Shown: one piece after another, positions 1 to 5,602 of the stretch
Layout: every line of letters begins with the position of its first letter
How positions within the stretch are numbered: position 1 is the stretch's first letter
Source of the DNA: Candidatus Methylarchaceae archaeon HK01M
GTDB taxonomy: Archaea > Thermoproteota > Nitrososphaeria > Nitrososphaerales > JACAEJ01
Length of the DNA stretch: 9,504 nt
Assembly (NCBI GenBank): GCA_024256245.1
Contig: JAKLZD010000108.1
Location: 1 to 9,504 of the forward strand
Direction: 5' to 3'
Position numbers and translations under genes: made by a program
The notes under the pieces: generated by a model
The model's input: only the letters and a program-made list of their open reading frames with translations
What the model was told of the DNA's origin: nothing
The model's database searches: none

Positions 1-790
1 CATCTGCAGGGTTGATCTTAAGTTTGACACCCATATCTGTTATCTTAGATGAGAAATCTTCGATCCTCTTCCCGACGTCTTCTATAACGTTGATATAGTG
101 GTTTCTGTCAGGTATGAGGCCACTTACCATAGCTGCAGCAATCGTGAGATCGATCTCTTTACCTCTTCTTAAACCCATGACCTTGATATCCTCGCCTACT
201 TCGGGGATCTCCTTCTTTAGCTTCTCAGAATTTAGTAACTTTTCAGTTTCCAGCACAAGCCTTTCTGTAGGGGTCAAAGGTGAAAAACCGACACCTACAG
301 ATGTATCGTTAGATAAGGGGATTTTAAGAGATTTTTTGAATATATGGGCAAGATCTGCTGACCCTTGCTTCATTCTGTAATCTACGATTAAATGTTTCTC
401 TGAATCGAGAAACCTCATACTCGACTTGAAGAATTTCTTTATTGAGGAGATTACAAGTCGCCCCACAGGTACCGGCTCTATCTTGTTATCGTTTACTACA
501 AAATTAGTTACCCTTCCTGCTACTATGACGTATATGGGTTCGATAATGTCTCCACCACCGAATTTAGGGTTTGACTGCCCACCTACTAAAAGGCCTTTAT
601 CGACATTATGATGAAGGATGACTCCATACTTCTGATCGTAGTATTCACATAGCGCTCTGGAGACGGATTCAGATGCTCCATCTATAAGGCTGTCGGGATG
701 CCCCTTACCTTTACGTTCTACGATCTCTACATTAAGATCTTTTATGGCAATATTCCTAAGTTGCTCGACATGGATAGACCTTTTTTCCAT
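1..790 (-). CDS. mat: S-adenosylmethionine synthetase, archaeal type (3' part missing)
   Basis: This enzyme makes S-adenosylmethionine from methionine and ATP in the cytoplasm. I translated the minus strand by hand from the ATG at 790 and found 263 uninterrupted codons running off the left edge. Archaeal MATs are about 400 residues, so roughly the last 140 are missing. Archaeal MAT signatures are in order: ERKGKGHPDSLIDGASE (about residues 25-41), HHNVDKGLLVGGQS followed by FGGGD (about 60-81), the AGRVT strand, YRMKQGSADLAHIF, NDTSVGVGFSPLTPTERLV, and GEDIKVMGLR with EIDLTIAAAMVSG. These match the archaeal MAT family (PF01941) and not the bacterial/eukaryotic MetK family. The ATG is 12 bases after the stop of the Sm-like gene, with a GGGAGA Shine-Dalgarno-like stretch in between, so the two are very probably cotranscribed. 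Nothing suggests damage in the visible part. Confidence 0.95.
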   Translation of the reverse strand, partial: MEKRSIHVEQLRNIAIKDLNVEIVERKGKGHPDSLIDGASESVSRALCEYYDQKYGVILHHNVDKGLLVGGQSNPKFGGGDIIEPIYVIVAGRVTNFVVNDNKIEPVPVGRLVISSIKKFFKSSMRFLDSEKHLIVDYRMKQGSADLAHIFKKSLKIPLSNDTSVGVGFSPLTPTERLVLETEKLLNSEKLKKEIPEVGEDIKVMGLRRGKEIDLTIAAAMVSGLIPDRNHYINVIEDVGKRIEDFSSKITDMGVKLKINPAD

Positions 791-802
791 GGTATCTCCC
801 GC

Positions 803-1042
803 TTAAAGGTTTTCTTCTATCAGGACGAAAAGGACGTTGTTCCCTCGTATAACAACTTTTCCATAGTTGGTCAAGAGAGTACCGTCGTTATATTCCTCTG
901 CATTCTCCAAGATTACATTCATGTATGAATCTACGTTGGACATCTTACCTCTATATTCATTATCGCTCTTCAGTCGCACCACAACGCGCTTATTAATAGC
1001 CTTTTGAAGGGCTACTAAAGGTTTCTTTATAGTTTGTGACAA
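803..1042 (-). CDS. Sm-like archaeal RNA-binding protein (SmAP/LSm)
   Basis: This is a 79-residue single-domain Sm fold protein. Archaeal SmAPs form heptameric (or hexameric) rings that bind U-rich RNA and are linked to RNA processing and turnover. The Sm1 motif spans about residues 20-50, with the loop DSYMN (38-42) that carries the uridine-binding Asp and Asn. The Sm2 motif is GKVVIRGNNVLFV (61-73), with the conserved R-G-N at 66-68. Length is typical of the family. The start is TTG at 1042: the frame has a TGA five codons upstream and no ATG or GTG, and a GAGGG Shine-Dalgarno lies 9 bases upstream (complement of 1052-1056). It is the first gene of a two-gene unit with the SAM synthetase. 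A pairing with Rpl37e is common elsewhere in archaea but is not seen here. Confidence 0.95.
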   Translation of the reverse strand: MSQTIKKPLVALQKAINKRVVVRLKSDNEYRGKMSNVDSYMNVILENAEEYNDGTLLTNYGKVVIRGNNVLFVLIEENL

Positions 1043-1086
1043 TAGATGATTCCCTCAGTTCTCGTCCTTTTCACTCTATGACTTCT

Positions 1087-1096
1087 GAAATAAAAG
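1087..1096 (-). promoter_or_regulatory. Candidate TATA box for the Sm-like/mat unit
   Basis: On the minus strand this reads CTTTTATTTC. It would place transcription start about 25 bases downstream, near 1066, giving a leader of about 24 bases that includes the GAGGG Shine-Dalgarno. Other AT-rich stretches lie further upstream, so this is a weak assignment made on position and composition only. Confidence 0.25.
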
Positions 1097-1152
1097 TCTA
1101 TCGTATTCTAAACGCAAATCTAAATATCTATATTTCTTGACTGCCAAACAGT

Positions 1153-1160
1153 ATTATAAT
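1153..1160 (+). promoter_or_regulatory. Candidate TATA box for the DUF4177-like gene
   Basis: The stretch ATTATAAT is about 70 bases upstream of the TTG start and would set transcription start near 1182-1186. The A-rich run at 1180-1190 is a competing candidate. Support is composition and spacing only. Confidence 0.25.
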
Positions 1161-1187
1161 TGGAATAGATTGAGCAAGAAAAAAATA

Positions 1188-1199
1188 AATCTATAGATT
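1188..1199 (+). promoter_or_regulatory. Perfect 12-bp palindrome with an upstream half-site; candidate operator
   Basis: AATCTATAGATT is a perfect palindrome. An 8-base copy of its right side (ATAGATTG, 1193-1200) is repeated in the same orientation at 1165-1172, 28 bases away. Together they sit between a possible TATA box and the Shine-Dalgarno of the DUF4177-like gene, in the spacer it shares with the divergent Sm-like/mat unit. A dimeric helix-turn-helix repressor site is a reasonable reading, but AT-rich palindromes also arise by chance. Confidence 0.3.
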
Positions 1200-1224
1200 G
1201 TTACTAATTGTAGAGGTGGACGAG

Positions 1225-1395
1225 TTGAAAGAATATGAATGTGTGGAAGTTAAGCATCGGAAGGATATCGGTAAAACCATTGAGGAATGGCAGAAGAATG
1301 GCTGGCGTCTTCACACCTATCAAACGGCTGGCATGGGTGCGGGACCGATGTCATAAAATAACAATCATAACTTGCTGTTTGAAAGGGGGGCGTGA
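1225..1395 (+). pseudogene. DUF4177-like small protein, interrupted by an in-frame TAA
   Basis: A reading frame opens with TTG at 1225, six bases after a clear GAGGTG Shine-Dalgarno (1213-1218). It encodes 43 residues, including YECVEVK near the start and WQKNGWRLHTYQTAG with GAGPMS at the end, then meets TAA at 1354-1356. The same frame continues with 12 more residues (NNNHNLLFERGA) to TGA at 1393-1395. A short N-terminal strand, a central GW-containing segment and a C-terminal LLFER-type strand are the layout of DUF4177-type proteins, so both halves belong to one 56-codon gene. The TAA probably replaces a sense codon, possibly tyrosine (TAT/TAC). It could be a true nonsense mutation, a sequencing error, or a gene ending at 43 residues. 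Family function is unknown. Family assignment is from memory of the pattern, not from a search. Confidence 0.6.
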
Positions 1396-1407
1396 GGGGG
1401 GCAGAAT

Positions 1408-1441
1408 AGCTCTCAACTTTTTCTCTTTTCTTTCTAATCTC
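1408..1441 (+). terminator. Pyrimidine/T-rich archaeal-type terminator
   Basis: Starting 13 bases after the end of the DUF4177-like frame, the plus strand has TTTTT, TTTT and TTT runs separated by single cytosines. Oligo-T tracts in the non-template strand are the usual intrinsic terminators of archaeal RNA polymerase, so this probably ends that small transcript before the RadA-like gene. Confidence 0.45.
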
Positions 1442-1482
1442 TTAAATTCTTGGTGTTTAAAGGAAGTATGAGAGGATTAACA

Positions 1483-1494
1483 ATTAATTTTTTA
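1483..1494 (+). promoter_or_regulatory. Candidate TATA element for the RadA-like gene
   Basis: An AT-rich block ending in TTTTTTAA lies about 35-45 bases upstream of the TTG start, giving a predicted transcription start near 1515-1520 and a leader of about 10 bases. No strong Shine-Dalgarno precedes the start, which fits a very short-leader transcript. Confidence 0.3.
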
Positions 1495-1527
1495 AGGATG
1501 ATTTAACGAAGTAAATTGAATTAAAGA

Positions 1528-2274
1528 TTGAATTATGCTCTGGATCATATTATAAAAAAATTAACCTTTACCAAAAAGTTCAAGACTAAAACTATATCCT
1601 TAGGAGCGATGTCGTTAAATAGAATGTTAAATGGTGGCATAAAAACAGGTTTTGTAACAGACTTCTTCGGCGCCAGCAATACTGGAAAGACCCAGATATG
1701 CTTCCAACTTTGTGTGGCGGTACAACTTTTAGATGAGGAGGGCGGGGCGATCTTTGTAGATTCTTTAGGAACTTTTAGGCCTGAGAGGATAATGGAGATT
1801 GCGCATCACATGAACTTAAAAGGGGATATATTCGAGAGAATAATGGTTGTTAAAGCAAGAAGTGTACGTGAGCAGATAGATGTACCTAAAAGGCTAAAAG
1901 TTGCTCCCTTTAATGTCAGATTGCTCATCATAGATACACTGACAGACAATTTCACCTTCGAATATCAAGGAGAAGAGAGGGCCATCGATAAGCAATCCAA
2001 TTTGGCCAAACATCTGCACGACCTATGCTCATTAGCCCTCAGGGAGGGCGTGGCAGTGGTAGTCACCAATACTGTTAGAAGTAGGATCAAAGACGATCGA
2101 AACTATGAGGTGGAGACAGGGGGGAATGTTGCATCTCAAGGGGCCCATATAAGAGTGCACTTGTCTAAAGAGCCCCATGGTATGAGTGCGAGACTTGTTC
2201 AGCCACCGATCGATAGAGCGACGGCTTACTTTAAGATAAACTCAATGGGGGTAGTTGATAATGGTCGGTATTGA
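1528..2274 (+). CDS. RadA/RadB-type RecA-superfamily recombinase paralogue without HhH domain
   Basis: This 248-residue protein has the RecA/Rad51 ATPase core but no N-terminal helix-hairpin-helix domain, as in RadB and other RadA paralogues. Such proteins assist homologous recombination and repair. The Walker A motif is GASNTGKT (48-55), followed by QICFQLCVAVQL as in RadA. GTFRPERI (81-88) is the RadA/Rad51 motif, Walker B is LLIID (132-136), and the L2 region lies about 181-213 with GG at 198-199. Around Walker B it reads LTDNFTFEY and LAKHLHDL, closer to RadA than to euryarchaeal RadB. The residue before GTFRPER, normally the catalytic Glu of the DTEGTFRPER motif, is Leu80 (codon TTA, 1765-1767), so ATP hydrolysis is expected to be weak. 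TTG is the only start before an upstream in-frame TAA that keeps the conserved N-terminal strand. A separate full RadA should exist elsewhere in the genome. Confidence 0.85.
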   Translation: MNYALDHIIKKLTFTKKFKTKTISLGAMSLNRMLNGGIKTGFVTDFFGASNTGKTQICFQLCVAVQLLDEEGGAIFVDSLGTFRPERIMEIAHHMNLKGDIFERIMVVKARSVREQIDVPKRLKVAPFNVRLLIIDTLTDNFTFEYQGEERAIDKQSNLAKHLHDLCSLALREGVAVVVTNTVRSRIKDDRNYEVETGGNVASQGAHIRVHLSKEPHGMSARLVQPPIDRATAYFKINSMGVVDNGRY

Positions 2275-2299
2275 TAAGAAGAATCATGGGAGGATAAAG

Positions 2300-2590
2300 A
2301 TGTGTTTTACGTCCATTCTAGAAAGAAGATACTCAGATGCTAGAGGCCTGATTAAGCCATCGGATGGTTGCCAAGGTTTAGACATCGGCCCAGGTGTCAA
2401 GTTTGCCATTGAGGGAATCATCAACTTCTCTAAGGAGAACGACCTTGATCTTGAAAAAATGAAGAAGTTACGTAAGTTACTCAAGAGCAGACTCTCATCC
2501 ACATCGAATGATAATTTTGATAGAGATTATTTTAAGACTTGGATCAAATTCATCAACTTTTTACAAAGACAGACTAGATCGGATGAGTGA
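2300..2590 (+). CDS. Unrecognised small protein downstream of the RadA paralogue
   Basis: I do not recognise this family. The ATG at 2300 has a near-perfect Shine-Dalgarno (GGGAGG, 2288-2293) six bases upstream and gives 97 residues. An in-frame ATG at 2261 (GGGGG nine bases upstream) or TTG at 2255 would extend it to 110 or 112 codons including stop and overlap the recombinase gene. No signal peptide or membrane segment is visible. The first half contains a Gly/Asp/Pro-rich stretch around CQGLDIGPG. The second half looks helical: a Lys/Leu-rich helix (about DLEKMKKLRKLLKSRL) and an aromatic helix near the C-terminus (YFKTWIKFINFL). It lies 25 bases after the recombinase stop in the same direction, so it is probably cotranscribed. 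A role as partner of the recombinase is a guess from position. Its 3' end overlaps the convergent membrane-protein gene by 17 bases. Confidence 0.6.
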   Translation: MCFTSILERRYSDARGLIKPSDGCQGLDIGPGVKFAIEGIINFSKENDLDLEKMKKLRKLLKSRLSSTSNDNFDRDYFKTWIKFINFLQRQTRSDE

Positions 2591-2870
2591 AGAAGGTGGT
2601 GTAGATGATCCATGTGAAGAGCCAGAGAGCGATGAAGCTACCTATGCCAGTAGTCAGAATCTTATGAGATTCTTTTGGAGGAAGATTCAATTTTATGATG
2701 TATTTGGCCGTAAAGTATGATATAATATAAGCTATAAGGGCGAGTAACAATCCTTTATAAGCTTCGTTTCCAAGAAAGCCCATCAAACCTGATAAAAAGC
2801 CTGTTGCTATTCCTAAGGAAACACGAGTCCAGAAGAGCTGATCAATCGGATTAATCTTGTTCAGTGCCAT
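2574..2870 (-). CDS. EMC6-like three-helix membrane protein
   Basis: This 98-residue protein has three predicted membrane helices at about residues 17-33, 38-59 and 72-93, joined by a short Lys/Pro-containing loop. The layout is a short polar N-terminus, then R-V-S-L-G-I-A-T-G with a Gly-rich first helix, and a last helix of the LWLFTWIIY type. This resembles EMC6, the conserved subunit of the ER membrane protein complex that helps insert membrane proteins; distant EMC6 relatives occur in archaea. No catalytic residues are expected. The start chosen is ATG at 2870 with GGTG four bases upstream; a GTG immediately before it (2873) is also possible. The gene is divergent from rqcH with only 23 bases between start codons and converges on the preceding gene with overlapping ends. 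A different small membrane family cannot be excluded without a profile search. Confidence 0.65.
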   Translation of the reverse strand: MALNKINPIDQLFWTRVSLGIATGFLSGLMGFLGNEAYKGLLLALIAYIISYFTAKYIIKLNLPPKESHKILTTGIGSFIALWLFTWIIYTTFFTHPI

Positions 2871-2893
2871 CACGCACCAAGAAATTTTAATTT

Positions 2894-4906
2894 GTGAAAT
2901 TTAAACATATTGAAAGGATATATTATTATCATCCATCTCTACTATTGCTAGATTTGGAGCTATCGAGCATAGAGCTTAAGCACATAGTAAAAAAGTTGAA
3001 TAAAATTCTTACAGAATATTATGTAAGTAATTTATACCAGATTGATAAAGATACGATCCTCTTAAAATTGCATCATGGTGAAAAACCTGAGAAGAGGTTG
3101 GCATTATCAGCAGGCAAAGGCTTATGGCTTTCAAGATACTTAGTAGAGCCAAAGGAACCATCGGGGATAACACCGACTTTGAGGAGGAATTTAGTTAGGG
3201 CTAAGGTATCAAGGATAGAACAACCTGGAGGGGAGAGGATAGTGATATTAAATTTAAGCGCTACTGAGGGTTTGCGGAAGCTTATTGGAGAGTTCTTTGG
3301 TGGGGGGAATATAATCCTTACAGATGAAGAGGGTCGGATCATATCAGCACTCAAGAAATTAAAGGTGAGGCATAGAGAAATATCCTTAGGTAAAAGATAT
3401 GCCCTCCCTCCATCGAAAGGCTTGATCTTAAGCTCTCTATCCCTAGATGATTTGATCCCATTACTGAATTCAAAACTTGAGATTTCAAGATGGTTGGGCA
3501 GAAAACTTTCCCTTTCAAAGAAGTATGTGGAAGAGATACTGGCAAGAGCCGAGATAGATCCTAAAGCCTTGGGGACTAATCTCACAAAGGATGATATTCA
3601 GAGAGTATTTGGGAAGATAAAGGAGATAGCCGAACTTGTTGAGGCAGATGATGCTGAGCCAATAGTAGTACTGGAGGATGGGCATCCCATAGATGCTGCG
3701 CCTTTCAAATTCTTATCTTATCAAGGGAGAGAAGTTAGAACTCGCTCATCTTATCTTGAAGCGATAGATGAGGTATTTACAGAGGAGATAATGGCTGGAA
3801 AGCATGAAATCTCTTTCAGACCTTTGAACCGAAAGATAAATGAGATGAACTATGCCTTAGAGGAACAAAGAAGGCAAAAAGAAGATATTTTAGTCAAGGC
3901 TGAAGCCCTCAGAAAGGCTGCCCAAAAGCTCTCAGATGAAGTTCTTTCAAGTGGCATTCAGGACATGGAGGCTATATCGGATAGAATCCTTAAGTTAGGA
4001 ATCGATAAATTGACACCGAGAGGTGACAAAATATTCATCTCGATAAAAGGCTCGACATTGAAAGAAGATAGAAAATCCTCTATCATGGCATTTGTTTCAC
4101 GACTCTACGATGAAGCGAAGAGCTTGGAGAGGAAGGTAAGGGCGATAGAGTCGGCCAAGAAGATTCTGACGGCAGAGAGAGATGCTCTTATAAAGAAGTT
4201 TGAAGCACGTGAAGCAGCTATAAAATCAGAAGAGAGAAAGGTGAGAAGGGAGAGGGCTTGGTTTGAGAGGTATCGTTGGTTCATAACATCAGATGGACTG
4301 CTTGCTATCGGTGGCAGGGATGCCACTTCAAATACTGTGATAATTAGGAGGCATATGAATGATCGCGATCTGGTCTTTCATGCTGATATCTCGGGGTCAC
4401 CCTTCTTTATCTTAAAAGGCGCTACTCCTGAAATGGAGAGGAGTATAAATGAGACGGCTCAGGCAGTTGCCAGTTATAGCAGAGCATGGAGAGAAGGTTT
4501 TGCAGCCATAGATGTATATTATGTAGAGCCGAAACAAGTGAAGATGCAGGCACCAAGCGGTATGTACTTGCCCAAGGGCAGTTTCCTGATCGATGGGAAA
4601 AGGAACTACATAAAAGGTTTAGAGATAAAGATTGCTATTGGTGTGCGTAAGATGGAACAAGGCATAGTTATCATGGGAGGACCGATAAGTGCTGTCAGAA
4701 AGAATTCTTTAGCGTATGTTGTAATAGAACCCGATAGAGTAACCATTGGTGAAACTGCAAAAAAGGTTAAGGCGGCACTTATCAAAACCGCTGGTGAAAA
4801 GTTGCAATCGATTAAGGCTTTGTCTTTAGATGATATAGCTAGGGCCCTTTCTGGTGGGGGGATGATAACGCTGGCGGATTTAGGTGAGCAAAGTATTAAT
4901 GTGTAG
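2894..4906 (+). CDS. rqcH: RqcH/NEMF-family ribosome quality control protein
   Basis: RqcH (Rqc2/NEMF family) binds peptidyl-tRNA-obstructed 50S subunits and recruits tRNA-Ala to add C-terminal alanine tails that mark stalled chains for degradation. This 670-residue copy has all domains: NFACT-N (about 20-180, with GKGLWLSRY, IEQPGGERIV and the GGNIILTDEEGRI strand-turn), a helix-hairpin-helix segment (about 197-250), two coiled-coil arms (about 310-350 and 400-455), and NFACT-R (about 458-555) with GGRDATSNTVIIRRHM and HADISG. An archaeal C-terminal extension follows (about 580-670), ending in DDIARALSGGGMI. The Asp-Arg pair that contacts tRNA in characterised homologues reads Glu114-Arg115 here. 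The GTG at 2894 has no Shine-Dalgarno and adds about 20 residues before the usual family start; TTG codons at 2945 or 2954 would give a more typical N-terminus. The CBS/zinc-ribbon gene follows after 28 bases. Confidence 0.93.
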   Translation: MKFKHIERIYYYHPSLLLLDLELSSIELKHIVKKLNKILTEYYVSNLYQIDKDTILLKLHHGEKPEKRLALSAGKGLWLSRYLVEPKEPSGITPTLRRNLVRAKVSRIEQPGGERIVILNLSATEGLRKLIGEFFGGGNIILTDEEGRIISALKKLKVRHREISLGKRYALPPSKGLILSSLSLDDLIPLLNSKLEISRWLGRKLSLSKKYVEEILARAEIDPKALGTNLTKDDIQRVFGKIKEIAELVEADDAEPIVVLEDGHPIDAAPFKFLSYQGREVRTRSSYLEAIDEVFTEEIMAGKHEISFRPLNRKINEMNYALEEQRRQKEDILVKAEALRKAAQKLSDEVLSSGIQDMEAISDRILKLGIDKLTPRGDKIFISIKGSTLKEDRKSSIMAFVSRLYDEAKSLERKVRAIESAKKILTAERDALIKKFEAREAAIKSEERKVRRERAWFERYRWFITSDGLLAIGGRDATSNTVIIRRHMNDRDLVFHADISGSPFFILKGATPEMERSINETAQAVASYSRAWREGFAAIDVYYVEPKQVKMQAPSGMYLPKGSFLIDGKRNYIKGLEIKIAIGVRKMEQGIVIMGGPISAVRKNSLAYVVIEPDRVTIGETAKKVKAALIKTAGEKLQSIKALSLDDIARALSGGGMITLADLGEQSINV

Positions 4907-4934
4907 TATGATACCATAAAGGACGGGAAAGAAA

Positions 4935-5495
4935 GTGAGTGAGGAGCCTTCGATACGAACAAGAGTGCTGGTGCGGGAGGTAATGAATAGCCCCGCGATT
5001 ACAGCATCACCTACTGAGACGGCTAAGGACGTAGCACTTAAGATGATCCAATTTAAGATAGGGAGCATAGTTATCACAGAAAGTGATGAGCCTGTAGGCA
5101 TAGTCACAGATGGCGATATAACTTTTAAAGCTGTGGCAAAAGACCTCAAGCCGAGTGAAGTACTGGTGAGGGATATCATGTCTTCACCCATACATGTGAT
5201 TGATAGTAATGAGGATGTCACAGAAGCGGCCAGGGTTATGAGGAATTTAAGGATAAAGAGGCTTGGTGTGACTTACAAGAATAAGTTGGTGGGCATCATA
5301 ACTATATCAGACCTAGTGGCTATAATGCCTGAAATGATGGGTATAACATCTGAGAAAGCGCGCATCATGGCTGGTGAAGCTATAAGGAAGAGGAGGTACA
5401 TATCTGGTTATTGTGATATCTGCAATCAATGGTCTGATTACTTGGTTGAAGACGATGGAAAATTCCAATGCGAGGAATGTCGTGAAGGAAAGTGA
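4935..5495 (+). CDS. Tandem CBS domain protein with C-terminal zinc ribbon
   Basis: This 186-residue soluble protein has a CBS pair followed by a zinc ribbon. CBS1 spans about residues 14-68 and contains VREVMNSPAIT and GIVTDGDI; CBS2 spans about 78-131 and contains VRDIMSSPIHVI and GIITISDL. The G-I-h-T-x-x-D motifs are the usual ribose/adenine-nucleotide contacts of CBS pairs. Residues 140-158 form a basic linker (RKRRY). The ribbon has Cys160-x2-Cys163 and Cys179-x2-Cys182. The same architecture is known from the archaeal protein Ta0289 of Thermoplasma, whose ribbon binds metal. A role as an adenylate or SAM sensor is inferred, and the partner is unknown. The GTG start has the purine-rich GGACGGGA stretch nearby and lies 28 bases after rqcH, suggesting cotranscription. 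The next gene is 267 bases away, so this probably ends the operon. Confidence 0.9.
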   Translation: MSEEPSIRTRVLVREVMNSPAITASPTETAKDVALKMIQFKIGSIVITESDEPVGIVTDGDITFKAVAKDLKPSEVLVRDIMSSPIHVIDSNEDVTEAARVMRNLRIKRLGVTYKNKLVGIITISDLVAIMPEMMGITSEKARIMAGEAIRKRRYISGYCDICNQWSDYLVEDDGKFQCEECREGK

Positions 5496-5511
5496 CTCCT
5501 TGAAGAGCCCT

Positions 5512-5542
5512 TTTAATATATTTAATATAATGCCTTTATAAA
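5512..5542 (+). promoter_or_regulatory. AT-rich promoter candidates with a tandem 9-mer
   Basis: The 9-mer TTTAATATA occurs twice head-to-tail (5512-5520, 5521-5529), and CTTTATAAAC follows at 5533-5542. All resemble archaeal TATA boxes. The last would set a transcription start near 5565, upstream of the folded region at 5603-5679, so that region could be transcribed independently of the dihydroorotase promoter or as part of a long leader. No clear BRE was identified. Confidence 0.35.
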
Positions 5543-5602
5543 CAGTAGATTATTGAAAGAGAAGGTTTAACATTAAAATTAGAATAAAGTTTAGATCTTA
5601 TT

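Noticed and set aside
1041..1098. C/D-box sRNA-like sequence (GATGAT ... CTGA) before the Sm-like gene
   Set aside because: The C box is incomplete, spacing to the CTGA is wrong, there is no terminal stem, and the region serves as the minus-strand leader with a Shine-Dalgarno.
1235..1471. 78-residue plus-strand ORF starting at 1235
   Set aside because: It is out of frame with the DUF4177-like gene and runs through the terminator-like tract; composition is not protein-like.
1468..1506. 12-codon ORF (MRGLTINFLRMI) upstream of the RadA-like gene
   Set aside because: Too short and AT-driven; it overlaps the likely promoter, and nothing else supports translation.
3073..3585. 170-residue minus-strand ORF inside rqcH
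   Set aside because: Antisense shadow of a well-supported coding region, with no recognisable motif.
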